This document shows positions 42,184-54,849 of a stretch of DNA of 64,000 nucleotides, piece by piece. Origin of the DNA: Folioceros fuciformis (taxonomy: Eukaryota; Anthocerotophyta; Anthocerotopsida; Anthocerotales); the NCBI GenBank assembly GCA_049999805.1, contig JBNGIO010006356.1, positions 1-64,000 of the forward strand. The letters are read 5' to 3'. The position numbers and the translations under genes are program-made. Every line of letters begins with the position of its first letter. Positions within the stretch are counted from its first letter, which is position 1. The notes under the pieces were generated by a model. It did no database searches, was not told where the DNA came from, and saw only the letters and a list, made by a program, of their open reading frames with translations.

Positions 42184-44654
42184 ATGGAGCGTGACGTGTT
42201 GGGGCGGTACGATGTCCGAAGCACAGCCTCATATATCGTCTCCAAAGGCTTTTCCATCGTCGCTCTTCAGGTGTGTGTCGTGTGAGTTGGTGATTTGTGA
42301 GGCACCATTAGATATTCTACATTGTTATCTTGGATCCTCTGGATTAGGCTCCTCAGACGTTGATATTGAGTCCCATTTCCCTATTTGTGCAGTTCCCCGA
42401 TGGGCTCCTGAAGGACAGCGTTGCTGTGACGATCGCCCTGCAGAAGGAGCTGTCCAGGGTTTCGGAAAACGGGCACCTCGTGAAACTCTTTGTAATGGCT
42501 GATACCACTTACGGGAGCTGCTGTGTTGACGAAGTTGCCGCGGCTCATGTGAATGCTGAGTGCATAATCCATTACGGGCACGCCTGCCATAGTCTGTAAG
42601 CAGTCATAGAAGGATGCGTTGTGAAGGGACCGGATTGTTTCAAGGCCGAAATCTGCTTATGCTTGTGGTAGGTGGAAGGACCAACCCCTCCATGCTTCTG
42701 TGGTGCAGGACGTCGAGGTTGCCGGTGTTCTACGTGTATGGCAAAGCAGAGCTGGATGTGGACCACTGCGGAAACATTTTCTGGAGTCACATGGCTTCGA
42801 AGGGACGTGTGCTGGTGTGTATGAATTCTCCCTTTGAACTTATTTTCAGATTCTACAAGCGGAGACCTGCAATATCAATGGTCGCCTTACGTCTGGGGTA
42901 CAGGTGCTGTTTGGGTTAGAATACTCTCATGCAATGCCGTACCTCAAGGAGAAGGTATCCCAAAATCACGTAGCAGGCCGCCTTGAGGTACAGTTTGCAG
43001 AAGTGGTCTGCAGAGAGGCAAGACCTGGAATTTTTGTGACAGGGAGCTGTGGCACAGCGAGACAGGGAGAGTTGAGTAGTGAGGATGAATCAGGAAACAG
43101 ATTATTGCGTGATGTTGAAAGGAGATCCTCTGCAGAACGAGCATCGACGACCGTGCCTGAAGTAGACAAGGGCAGCCAAGTTCACAGATTAGGAGGTCTT
43201 AGGTGGTGCGTAGGTGAGGGTATGGCGATGGAGGACTTCACCATTCTCTGGGTTGGAGACGAAGGTCCAGCCTTGGCAAATGTTATGCTGACCTACAACT
43301 GTTGCAGTGTGAGTGCGTTACTTGCTGCATTTTGCAGCCGTTACAGTTGTGCAGTTGGTTGAACTGGCCTGGGTGGTTCTTTGTCATCCACAGGTGCTTA
43401 GATATGATGCAGCTCAAAAGCTGTTATGTTCCGATGTTGCCAGTCAGAGCCGGACCCTCAAACGAAGGTATTTCTCTTGTCGTCCTGGTGATTCGGCATC
43501 TCCATGGAGGTAGCTGTTGATCCTTGCTGTCTTTTGATCACAGGTATTACCTAGTGGAGCGAGCAAAGGATGCAAACATTGTGGGAATTGTGGTCGGCAC
43601 GCTTGGAGTCGGTGCGTAGCAACCAGAGTCTGTGAGTAATGGTTGTGAGGAGAAATGGTTGAAAGAGTTACTTGTTCCCGGATCTTCACCATTTATATTC
43701 CACGTCTGGCATCCTGCAGCCGGTTACAAGGAAGCCATTCAGCACCTCAGGGACATCATTACTGCGGCTGGTAAGAAATCATACGTCTTGCTGATGGGCA
43801 AGCCAAACCCAGCAAAGCTTGCAAACTTTCCCGAGGTATTCAAGGTTTCTTCTGCCCTTGTTGATTATTGTCTGCATGCGTAGTGTGCTTTCACAAAGAG
43901 GAGTGATGTTTTACTGGCAGTTGTGAGAGCCTGTTTCTTAATTGTCTACGGACATGGCTGTGCCTGGGCAGTGTGAAGTATTCGTCCACGTAGCATGTCC
44001 CCAAACAGCTTTGCTAGACAGCAAGGAGTATTTGGCCCCTCTGATCACCCCGTACGAGGCACAGCTTGCATTTTTAAGGTGGTGTGGCCACCTTCAGTGA
44101 TCTTATCTCCAGTTTTAACAGGCTTCATGCTTGTGGTTGAGTCCTGGATTCACTACTGACTTGCGTGGTCATGAGCTTGTAGGGGAAGTGAATGGAGCGG
44201 AGCATACAGGCTGGATTTCCAGAGGCTTGTGCCCGAACAGTCTGCACCTACAGCAGATGAGGGCCCTCGCTTCTCACTAGTGCAAGGGCATTACGTTGGC
44301 GAAGAACCTAGTACCTCATCGCCAGCAGCCGGTCGGTAATGTTTCCTGAATGGTTATGTTGGCCAAATCTGAAAAGCCATTGCATGACCAGTCTCGTGTC
44401 CTTTGTTTCCTTTCGCAGACGGGGAAAAGAGGTCGTCCAGAGCATTGGTCCTGGCAAAGGCTGCAGAGCATGCCCTCCAGCTGAACTCGACCTCCAATCT
44501 CAAGCCGACGATTAAGTCCAGCGCTGAGTACCTGGCCGTTAGAAGCTACCAAGGTCTCGAGGTTCACAGAAAAGGAGAAGGCCCCGACCCCCCAGCTGGA
44601 GTATTGATGGGCAGGAAAGGGCGGGCCGCTGGGTACTCCGAGGAAGCGTCCTGA
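42184..44654 (+). CDS. DPH2: Diphthamide biosynthesis subunit 2 (DPH2)
   Basis: Partner of DPH1 in the radical-SAM-like enzyme that transfers the 3-amino-3-carboxypropyl group of SAM to the target histidine of eEF2 in the cytosol. Exons 42184-42270, 42393-42595, 42709-42814, 42904-43308, 43394-43467, 43544-43611, 43720-43835, 43972-44078, 44183-44331 and 44419-44654 join to 516 residues. Seen in order: VALQFPDGLL across the first junction; ADTTYGSCCVDEVAAAHV; IHYGHACHS; TSRLPVFYVYGKA; FTILWVGDEGPALANVMLTY; YKEAIQHLRDIITAAGKKSYVLLMGK in two blocks; CEVFVHVACPQTALLD; WSGAYRLDFQRL; and the C-terminal RSYQGLE. DPH2 rather than DPH1 is favoured by the FVMADTTYGSCC form and this C-terminal end. The start ATG at 42184 gives a short N terminus and could be preceded by a non-coding exon. 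Confidence 0.9.
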
Positions 44655-47600
44655 ATCAGAGGAAAGGAAAGGATAGCACTGGTTGCTTGCATCTCGAAGG
44701 CTCATTCGAGAGAAGGCCTTGGGTTTAATAACGGCATCTTGATTTGCGTGTTTGCGTCGTCGAGGGGTCAACCGGAGAGAGGAGGGTGTGCCCAGAGCTT
44801 CAAAGGGGCACGCCAAAAAACATGTGGGTGCAGGTGAGGCTGGGGCCAGGGCATCCGGATGCAATCCTGCTACATCCCAGAAACAGTGGCTGTGCACCGA
44901 AATGCTGTCACCTTCTCGAGGTCCGAAGCCCAGCAGTTGAGCCGAAAGATGGAAACAGGCGGTGCTGGTACCGTAGGTGAGGCAAGTGGGGCCTGGGCTG
45001 GTTTGTCCTGTCGTCTCGTCGCGTCTGGATGTGGGATAGGACCGGCAGGATTGTGCCATCTTGCGGGGTCCCACAACCCCTAATTCTGGGGACGACGCTC
45101 TTTTGACTGGTCGCTGCAACTCTTCCTGTCTTCCGCTTTCACACGCCATCTCTCACACCGTCCGTGATGCTGCAGCTAATCCCTGCCCACAGCCGATTGC
45201 GAGCGCCCAAGCCAATGCCATTGGCGGTGTCTATGTTCTTACACGTATCACTCAACTCACTGTGCATGCGGACATGTACGCATGTATGTACATCAGTGTG
45301 TCCTTGCAACGGCGTGCGCTCGTTTATGGCCTAGCGCTTTGTAGTGCATGAGGTGCATGATTGGGGCCCCAGAGCAAAGACGCGGTGACTTCCAATTTCA
45401 TCAGGAGCACGGAGAAGCAGTGCAGCGCACTGGCCGTCGTAATTCCCTCCTCCTGCTGCGTCTGTACTGCTCGTGTCCGGGGTCCCCGGCCAACGTGAAC
45501 GGGGTTCACCCGGTCCCTGCTCCTGCTGCTGGAATGACATCCGATGGCTGGCCCGCGCCTTCTTTTTTTATTTCCCCTCCTCTCGCCTCCTTTAGCAGGT
45601 TGCTGTTGGAAGTTGCAACTCGGCGACGGCGTGGTTGGTTTGAAATTTGAAAGGCTGCATGCAGCGGCTATGCCGGGACCCGTTCCTGTTGCTGCCAAAG
45701 GCTTCGTAGGGCTAACTTGGACTGCCTCACTGCGGCCATCTCCTGTGTGGCCTACACCTTTCTTGCAAGCCATGGAGCTAGGAGCCATCCGGCCGCCATG
45801 CCCTACGAGCCGGGGCCGGTATTCGATTCTTTGCAAGGGGCAACAGGTGAGGTGCGAGTCGGGACTTTCAAATCTTGAACGCCACGCCTTCGCTCAGCAA
45901 TGTTGTCACTCCAGGATCTCCGCTTCGCCCTTTCTCCTAGGATTCATCATGCCAGATGGCCCCTCGCTTTCCGTCCGCTGCTGAAGGATGCCACACGAAA
46001 GCTTCCTTGCTGAGGATGAAGTAGATATGTTTGTACATATATGCCAATCTACATCTATTGCACTACACCACATGTAGAAAAGTAGAAAGCTTGTGGACAG
46101 GTGCCAAGTCCAGCCTTTCGCCTACATGCGTAGGCTACTTGTTGTGATGATGCAATGCAGTGGGCAAGCAAGAGGTGCGGCCATCATCGGCAACATGCGT
46201 GTGCCGGTTCCAGCTCCCGCTCCGCGTTCACTTCTGTTGCTGCTCATGTCATGTCATGGATCACAGCTCGCGGCGGGAATCTACGTCACGACCGACACCT
46301 ACCGTCGGGCTCGGTCATTAATGGCGGGGGCGGGCAGAATAGTCGGGCAAATCAGCCTAACCTGATTGGCGTTCTCATTCTTAATTTGTAAAGAACCGTT
46401 ATAAAGATTTGAATCTACTGATTTGTATGGACTGGTTATTTCCGTTGGCTGTAAAAAACGCAAAAGGCGCAGCAGGCGGCCAGGCTCTCACCACAGTCCG
46501 GTCCAGTGCAGTGCCGCGGTGGCGTCTCGTCTCGGTTCCCCCGTCGTCGCCTCATCAGCCTCTCGCAGCCTTGCAGCAGGTCTGGCAGCATCTGCGGGCG
46601 AGTGCGCGAGCGGAGCCCAGCTCTCGCTCATCACCGGCATCCGCTACAGCCTCCGCTCCCGCCCCAAGGCACTCAAACCGCCCACACATCCTCCTCCAAT
46701 CGGCCCGCGCTGCGCCGACGGCGGCCGGCGCCTGTTTACTGCACTCTCCGACGACTCCTACTAGGTACCGTCCCGTCACGCAATTCCATGCCTCCCTTCA
46801 TCGCTGCCGCATCGCTGCCTCAGCGGCACAGTAGCAGCTCAGATGCGCCATTACCTTCTCTTGTGGCCTCTACCTGTTTCCCGCCTGCCTGCTTGCCTCC
46901 TAGCTCTGGTACGTGCATCACCTCCGGCTGCGTAGGAGCGAAAGCAGGAAAATATCTCGCATTTCGGCTCAAGAAATTTGTAGGCTGCGTGAATGCGTTC
47001 CTATGCTTCTGTGCTCTTGTTGAGCTCCGGACATGGAGTTTTTCTGCATGTGTAACTTGTAGCTTTTCGCCGCTGTAGCGTACTGTTGCAGTGAGGCTGC
47101 CAGTCCCTTGTAGTGAGTCTGCTCAAGGATTTCGCGCCCGCCTTTCCGCTCCTCGATCGCAATGTTCGGGGCCAATCGCATCCTGGTGTGATGTATGTGT
47201 GATCGTCCGGAAGTTCCACATTCTGCTACATTCCGCGGGATGTATAGGTCGCATTTGTCTGAATCTGTCGTGAGATTTGAATTGCTTCCGAGCTCTTCTC
47301 TCTCCTGAAGCCATTGCGAGGCTCTGAGCCTTTGATGCTGTGAGGTGGTAGTGAAGGGAGCCTGTCGCATGCGGTTGTCTGAATTCGAAAGTTTCGCGGT
47401 GTGATTTGGGCTGTCGGGATTTGCAGGAATGTTGAGGGATTTCCGCAAGTTGTACGTCGGGCGCGCGCGTGACCGGCTGCTGCGAGCAGGGCTTGGAGGA
47501 TTTGATTCGTAGCTTTGAGCTGCACGACATTGGCCACTGTGGTTGTGTGCTATGAAGGACTCTAGTATGTGCGGGATTTTGGAGGCATTTTGAGTGACCG

Positions 47601-47700
47601 GACTACGCCCTGTCCGAAATGGAAGTGGACAGGAGAGTTGGAGACTGACAGAGCTGGAAGAGCGGGGTAATGCGAGAGACGTAACAACTAGGAAGACAGG
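44655..47700. other. Long intergenic region, no gene recognised
   Basis: About 3 kb. Open frames on both strands (for example 45324-45836 minus and 45544-45984 plus) are low in family content and look like chance frames in GC-rich DNA. The part from about 46400, rich in cytosine with Pro/Ser-like codons, is probably promoter and 5' UTR of the ankyrin gene. Confidence 0.5.
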
Positions 47701-50315
47701 ATGAAGCCAGGCGTACACCCAGACCCCGAGCTCGAGGAATACGTGGCCACGTCCCGGGGGCTTATTGAGGCCGTACTGGCATCGGACGAGGCCGCAGTCT
47801 CCGCATCTCTTGAGAACAAGTACTGTGACGTTAACTATAAGGGAACCTTCAGCTTCCGAGTCAAGTTTGCAGATTCTGTGCAACATGAAGAAGCGGCAGA
47901 TGAAGTCACCATTGGGTACGAGCAGTTCAAGCAGGATATAACACCGCTGTTTGCTGCTGCTCACGTTGGCCACATCGAGATTGTCAAGAAATTGGTGGTC
48001 AGTGTCTGCCGTTCTACTCTACCCAGAGTCAAACACCTTGGACAGCATGTCTTTCACAATCTTTGTACTTGTCATCTTGTTCCTGCCATCCTGTTTACTC
48101 CCTGCTAATTGCACACTAACACGCAGAGTGATGCCTCCCTTTCTTGCCCCTTGTTTATCGTCAGGCGGCAGGAGCGGATGTGAACGAGAAACACTTTCGT
48201 GGTTACTCCACAAGTGCCGCTGTCAGGGAGGATCATTTTGAAATACTGAAGATCCTTCTCAGAGCAGGGGCTCAACAGCCTGCCTTAGAAGCTGCTCTTC
48301 TAGAAGCTTGTCTGTTTGGACGAGCAAAGGCAGCCGAGCTTCTGATAAGCTCAGAAATGATTCGCCCCGAGATTTTAGCCCAGGGATTTGTACATGCAAG
48401 CAGCCGTGGTTTTGTTGACACAGTTGCGACTTTGATTTCGGTACAAATCTCTACTCCTTCCCTCTTATTTTGCTGTATATCATGAAGGCCATCACTAACG
48501 TGTGATGTGTCTTGCCTGTCTGTAGAGTGGAGTGGATGTGAATTTAATCCATAGATATCTTCTTCGGTCAGCAAAACCTTCTCTGCATGCCAACCTGAAC
48601 TGCACACCTCTTGTTGCTGCAATAGTCGCACGACAAGCCTCTGTGGTGAAGTATCTCTTAGAGGTAAGCTATAAATCCACCCTGAAGAACCATTCAGCAC
48701 TTTTCAACTCTACGGTGCGGGCCGCTCATTGCTCGGGTGCTGGTTCCTATTTCCTGTGCAGGCAGGAGCGAAAACTGATTGCCTTGTTACCCTTGGCGCA
48801 TGGTCGTGGGATGCTGGCTTCGGGGAGGAATTGCGTGTTGGAGCCGGGCTATCAGAACCTTACAATGAGGCGTTCTGTGCAGTGGAATATTGGGAGACGA
48901 ACGGTGACATCTTGCGAATGCTCCTTCAGCATCTGTCACCCGACTGTGCATCGAATGGTAGAACGTTGCTCTGCCATGCCATTCTCTGCCGGAACGCCCC
49001 TGCTATCAAGGTCCTCCTGGTAGCTGAAGCTGATGCAGATCGCCGTCTACACACAAAGGACGGTCACGAGTTTCGCCCGCTTCATTTAATAGCAAAAGCT
49101 GGATTTACAGAGGGCCTAAAGCTGTTTCTAGCTCATGGGTGCAACATGAATGTGATAATGGACAATGGGGATACACCCCTTATGGTAAGTGCCAGGTGCA
49201 AGCACAGGGATTGTCTGAAAGAACTTTTGTACGCCGGTGCTGATTTCGGGCTGCTCAATAGAGATGGTCACAGTGTGATGAGCATTGCTGAAGCAAATGG
49301 AAGTGGATCCCTGTTGAAGGTCCTTGTGTGGGATGCTTTAAGGGCTGGTCAACCTATTTATTCCAGCGATCCGCAGGTGTTCTCGTCTTTGCACATGGTT
49401 GCCCGTAAAGGTGATGCTGCATTGCTTCAGAAGGTGCTGCAACAACCTAATATTAACCTCGACTCTAGAGATAAGTATGGCTATACGGCAGCTATGATAG
49501 CTGCACAGGAAGGGCAGATTGAGCTGTTTAAATTGCTCGTATTTGCTGGGGCAAATATCGGTCTGAAAACTAGGAAGGGGGAGACTGCTATTGCACTGGC
49601 CCAAGGGAAAGGGATTGTAGAGGGCTTGGAATGGATTCTTTTAGATGCTATCATGGCCAACATTTTGAAAGGTGAGGATTTTAAGCCTCTCCACTTTGCT
49701 GCCCGTCGGGGGCATCTAGAAGCCTTGTCTCAACTGTTGCAAAGAGTAACCAGCATTAATTCCTGGGATGATGAAGAGTACACCCCCTTGATGTACTCAG
49801 CCAGGGAAGGGCATGTGGAGGCTTGTAAGCTTTTGCTTCTTGCTGGGGCAGATTACAGTGTGACGAACTCCAGAGGGGAAACTGCGTTATTGCTCGCAAG
49901 AAAGAATAGCTCATCCAAAGCGGCGGAGGAAGTCATTCTTGACCACCTGGCTAGAAGGTTTGTCATCATGGGGAGCCAGGTGTATAAGTATGTTAGGCAA
50001 GGCAAAGGGAAACCTCACGTCAAGTCTCTCCGTATCACGAAGTCTGGTGTGCTGACTTGGGGTGATTCCAAGAGACGCAATGTGGTTTGCAAAGAAGCAG
50101 TCCTCGGTTCAAGCTCTACTTTCCAACGGAATCGTAGGCACAAGGGAGACCCACACAAACCTGAGCTTTTTATGGTCATCACAGTCTCAGGTAGGGAGAT
50201 ACATTTTGAAGCACCCTCTGCTTCCAACGCCGAGCTGTGGGTTAGGGGTATCAACCTGGTCGTTAAAGAGGCAGCATCCTCAATCACTGCTGTATCTGCG
50301 AAGTACCCGCACTGA
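47701..50315 (+). CDS. Ankyrin-repeat protein with C-terminal PH-like domain
   Basis: Probably a soluble adaptor; no catalytic motif is seen. Exons 47701-47997, 48165-48440, 48526-48663 and 48762-50315 join to 754 residues. Ankyrin repeats run from about residue 85 to 620: examples are ITPLFAAAHVGHIEIVKKLV, AGADVNEKHFRGYS, DNGDTPLMVSARCKHRDCL, FKPLHFAARRGHLEAL and EYTPLMYSAREGHVEA. From about residue 636 a different domain follows: VYKYVRQGKGKPHVKS, then GVLTWGD, then ELFMVITVSGREIHFEA and ELWVRGINLVV, with the strand-and-final-helix pattern of a pleckstrin-homology fold, which often binds phosphoinositides. The PH call is by pattern. The start ATG opens MKPGVHPDPELEEYV. Confidence 0.85.
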
Positions 50316-51400
50316 AGGACGTGATAAGGAGCGGAGTTCTCTTTTCATACACTGCTGCAGGATGCGTTGGTGACTCGTTTTTCCCACTGGATCTCCTTGT
50401 GGTGGTTTTTTGCCATCTTCACAGGACATGGTGAGCCTACTCCCTCTACTCCTGTCATCTTCTTAAGCAATGGGATACGAACCTGAGCAAAGTTCTTATC
50501 CTTTTTTTTAAGAGCTTATGACGGTGGACTTCAATAGCAGTACTGTACCGCTTCCCCTGCTTTCGTCAAAGCCGAAGCTGCGTACGAGCCAGCCAACCTT
50601 TGTGGTGGCATGTCAGGTAGTTGTATGTATCTGAAGTAAGGATCGCACGTCATGAAAGTTTTTAGTCTTATATATATATTGTGGTCTGTTTCTATCATCG
50701 TCAAGCGCAGGAGAGTTGTGAATATAGCTGATGCTCCTGAGTGCATTGCTCGATGTCCACAACAGAAGCTTGTCTCAAGTCCGTCTGTCAGCGTTTGTAT
50801 CAACTATCACAGTGCGCTCCTGTCTCATAATTGCACCATGGCTTGCATAGTTAACAACATAATAGAACCCTGACCTATTGCATGACTACATCGACAACGT
50901 ACCCTGGGTGTGCTATATCACGTGCAACGTCGGCCGTTCAGAGGACAAATTAACTGTAACTGACGCAAATTGATAATATGGCTCTAATTCGAGCGGCGAT
51001 ATGGCACCTACAACATCTTCCAAGCTGCAACGCCGCAAGCTAAGCAAAGCAGAGGCAGAATTGGCACTAGCATTCCACAGAATTATCACTACCTGCAAAT
51101 CTATCCTGCCAAGGCAACTCCAAATGTAAGTAATGTAGAGGGCGTCACGGAATGTAACTCAGGAATATGAACAAGTCGCTACAAGAGTAATTACAAACTA
51201 GGTTGTCGAAAATTGTAGGCACCTCCAAAATTCTTCCGACCTCGACCTACACTCTCAAAATGGGGCCATTCTCTTCCGACTTGGATAATTACAGGTGAAT
51301 CTAGAGGATCTAAGAATCGAAGACCCCAGCTGTCGAAAACACGTAATGTACAAAACAACTGCAAGCAGCGGGATGCTTTCAACGCGATAAGGGGAAAAAC
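50316..51400. other. Intergenic between convergent genes
   Basis: 3' flanks of the plus-strand ankyrin gene and the minus-strand pseudokinase. No coding region is recognised. Confidence 0.6.
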
Positions 51401-53175
51401 TTATCTGTTCGCCGCATTGGAGGGAGATTTGAACGGGGGACTCATGGACTCGGCCATCTTGCTTGCCATCACACCAGAATTACCCATGTCGGCTTTGCCC
51501 TTGAGCTTCGATACCGGCATAGAAGGTTCCGAGCTTCCAGTAGAGGCCGCTTCATTTGTTTCGTGCTCGGAACTCACATCCAGCTCGATAAACAGATGAT
51601 CAAGCTCCTGAGATCTGTTAGTGACCAGCAGTTCTTCACTCAGAAACTGGATGATACCATCCATGGATGGCCGTCTCCTCGGGTGGTCCTCCATGCACAA
51701 GATTGCCAGCTCCAGGATTTTCTTTACTTCCCACAGAGGAGGGTGTGACTGAGAAGGAAGGTGGGTCATCTGAGGATCTACTAGGGACTGGACATTGGCG
51801 GCCAGTGATGCCCTCACCTGAGTATCAAGCAATACACAGACAAGGGTCGGCATAGCGTTAAGCAACACTTGATCCTACAAAGGAGCAGCATCTCAGAGAG
51901 CTTTCTTTCCAGACTGGGAATCCTTACCCATTCTTTCTGTTTCAAGTTTCCAGAATTTGCAGCAGTTAGCAGCCTCCAAGGCCGTCTTCCGGTGATCATC
52001 TCTAACAGCAGAAAGCCATAGCTGTAGCAGTCGCTCTTCACACAAGGTATTTCCACCTTTAAAGCCAGTTCTGGCCGCAGAGACGGAAACATACGATCGA
52101 TGAGCACAGCTAGCAACATAGTCGAATCGGCTTTAGGGACTTAGGGTTCTCAGGCGAGGGACATCTTACCAGGGGCCATGTAACCCATAGCCCACTCAAT
52201 GTCTGGAATCTGAGTGGGCTTTTTACGAATGACTGGGCGGCCGATGTGAAAATCAATCAGCTTCGGTGTCAAATCGTCGGTTAGCATAATATTGCTAGAC
52301 TTCAGAGCTCCGTGGATTATGCAAGGCTTGAGATTATGCAGGTAGTTGAGCCCCTCAGCCACTCCAAGCATTATTGCCTTCCTTTTGTCCCAGTCGAGAA
52401 ATACAGGCCCTGTGCTGTCGCCTGTGTTTGAACACACGCACGAGTTAGGAGACTGTCCTTGTCATGCGACGGTCGCAAAACCCATAGGGAAGCCAACAAT
52501 TTGGAACAGTGGAGGGAAACGAACCATGGAGCATCGCATCCAGGCTGCCCTGGCGGAAATACTCGAATACGAAGACCTTTTCCAGGAACGTGCTGCTATA
52601 TCCCAATAGCTTGGCCACATTCTTGTGAGACGTTCGTGCGATGCAGACCACGTCAGATTCAAACTCGTGCTTAGGCTGTCCACAACCGTAGTCACCGTTA
52701 GCAAAAACTGAGACCAAACCTTCAACCATCGTGTGCAGGGGTGACGGGATGAATACCCTGCTGCGAGCACTTTTCAGGCGTTTCACTGCTATCGTTGAGC
52801 CCTCCAGTGTATTCCCCTTGTAGACAGTCGCGTAGGTGTTCTCCCCAACCACGAAATCCGCACCGAATCCACGGGTAGCAAGCTTCACATCATGCCAATG
52901 ATAGCGCTTACCAAGAAGTATCGTGGATGCATAGTCAGCCTCATCTGCGAGCACAAAACCAATGGTTACGGAAAAGAACCAACCCACAGCTGCCCTCCCC
53001 CTACCAGCAACTCACAACCATGAAACATGATTCCGAATGTGAACTCACCGCGGGGAGGCGAATTCTCAACACGATGTTTTTCAGTAAAAGACATAATCAG
53101 AAGACAGGCAAGATGCCTGGAAATCCAATCGCCACGAGGGCTACCCTGGTTGCGGCAATGCTGTGGGTCTGGCAT
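51401..53175 (-). CDS. Receptor-like cytoplasmic pseudokinase
   Basis: Resembles plant RLK/Pelle kinases but lacks catalytic residues. Exons 53175-53049, 52944-52525, 52421-52170, 52070-51928 and 51874-51401 join in frame to 471 residues. The glycine loop is degenerate (VVGENTYATVYKG) and the ATP-binding Lys is kept (IAVKRLK). The catalytic loop reads IIHGALKSSNIML instead of HRD..N, and the magnesium loop reads IDFHIG instead of DFG, so phosphotransfer is unlikely and a scaffold or decoy role is more plausible. YMAP-EL and SDCYSYGFLLLEMITGRRPW show the remaining lobe is normal. No leucine-rich repeats or strong signal peptide are seen upstream. The first exon is the least certain, chosen on phase and an in-frame ATG. 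A Ser/Met-rich tail follows the kinase fold. Confidence 0.78.
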
Positions 53176-54849
53176 TCGCACTCCGACAACAATTCGAATG
53201 CTGGAAATCACCAGCTGCAGCCTGCAGCAGGACAACGCCACGCACACACATGGCAGCTCAGCATTTCACTGGGATCCGTAAGTCCACTCATCTGCTGTCC
53301 ACTTCCGGACTTACTCACTTTGAGAAGAGGAGAGCTGACAGGAAGTTCGCAAGATCCGGCCGGGATGCGCACACCCGTGCCCAACAATCGCAGGCCAGTC
53401 GTCCACCGGAATCAAGTAGCAGTTCAGAACTCTAGCGATCGTTGCTGGCCCAACCTCGTCCTCCGTTCCGCTTAGGGCAGCTGGCCTGGACATTGGCTTG
53501 CCTTGAGCTCAGTCTCACGCCTCCATGGACGACCACGCTCCCCATGGCGGCTTCTCCAGCCCCGAAATTAGGAGAGGGCGCTTAGTAGACGCCTGATCTC
53601 CGACACCATCGATTCCCGCAAAACCGCACGAAGCCCGAGAGCAATCTAATCCAGAGGGGCGGTCCAGGGGCAGCGCACAACCCACGAAGCTGGCTTGGCT
53701 CACAAGCAATTCGCACCCACACAGGTGCCGAGAGGAGCTGCAGGGTGGAAGCGGGAGGACCGGATGTGAAAAAAGAGACGAGCGGACGCATTGGGGGCAC
53801 GTAGGAACGGACCCACCTCGGGGGAGGTCGAGATCTACTCGCTTGGAACTGACCCGGCGCCGCAAACACTGTCGAAGGTTCCGTTGACATGCCGGACATG
53901 CACATACACATCCTTACATCAATATGCACATATGTGTGTGTAGTTGCAAGAAGGAGCACCTTGTAACGTCCTTTTGTTGGGCTACATGGCTCCATGGAAT
54001 CGATTCAGGTGTGGATATCCTGTGCAGATCCTGATGCTGTGGGTGTGGCCGTGCAACTATGCCAACCTCTTGGAAGCCTACTGTGTGTAGTTGCGCAAAC
54101 GATTCTCCTATTCATGCCCATGACCCTGGGGCCCGGAGCCGGTGGCCCGGGGACTGGGGCCTGGAGGCCTGGGCCGGAGTACAGTCATCAGGTACGCCAT
54201 GCCTCCCTCCTTGCTTTAGGGGGCAATTCGGGAACCGAGGGCCTCGCCTCCAGTGGCGCTTTCGTATTTGGAGACAAACCAGCAGGCACAAATCTGGCGC
54301 AGTGGCGCATACATTTGTACCTGTTTACCTCCGATCTTTCCGCTGGCAACAGCTGCCAACGAAATCTGTCGCATGTCCGTCTCCTATTGCGACGCACCAG
54401 GGCTCGGGTCAGGGCCAGCGAGGGCCGGGGCAGGGCCCATCCAGTTGCGCACACGGGACTTGTCTCCCCTCTTGCTCAAGAACGACGGAAGACTCTTAGA
54501 TGCCAACAACATTTCCTTACCCCCACAACGGCCACGAGTAATTAATAAATCCATTTTATTTCTCATGAATCTGTATTAACGTCAAACAACAAAACAGAGC
54601 CCTCTCCCGCTTTCGAATCCCCTAAATCTGTACTGTAAGTCTACAGATATCTACACACATATGCGGACAGGGTAGCATTGAGAGCAGAATTCCTAGAGCT
54701 GTGCAGTGATATTTGGCCGGAGACGACGCACACTGGTGCTGTGGAGGTTGTGAGGGCGCGTACTGTGAATTGTGCCTGCCCAGCTTGATTTCCGCGAAGT
54801 CGCCCTGCAAGCCAGCGGATTGGCGGGAAATCTGGAATGCCAGATTTTA
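53176..54849. promoter_or_regulatory. Region between divergent pseudokinase and mTERF genes
   Basis: About 1.7 kb that should contain both promoters and possibly further 5' exons of the pseudokinase. Open frames here show no leucine-rich repeats or other family pattern. A ggcccggagcc-type GC-rich patch lies near 54126-54175. Confidence 0.45.

Noticed and set aside
45324-45836. Minus-strand open frame of 170 codons
   Set aside because: No family motif, biased low-complexity composition, and overlapping frames on the other strand.
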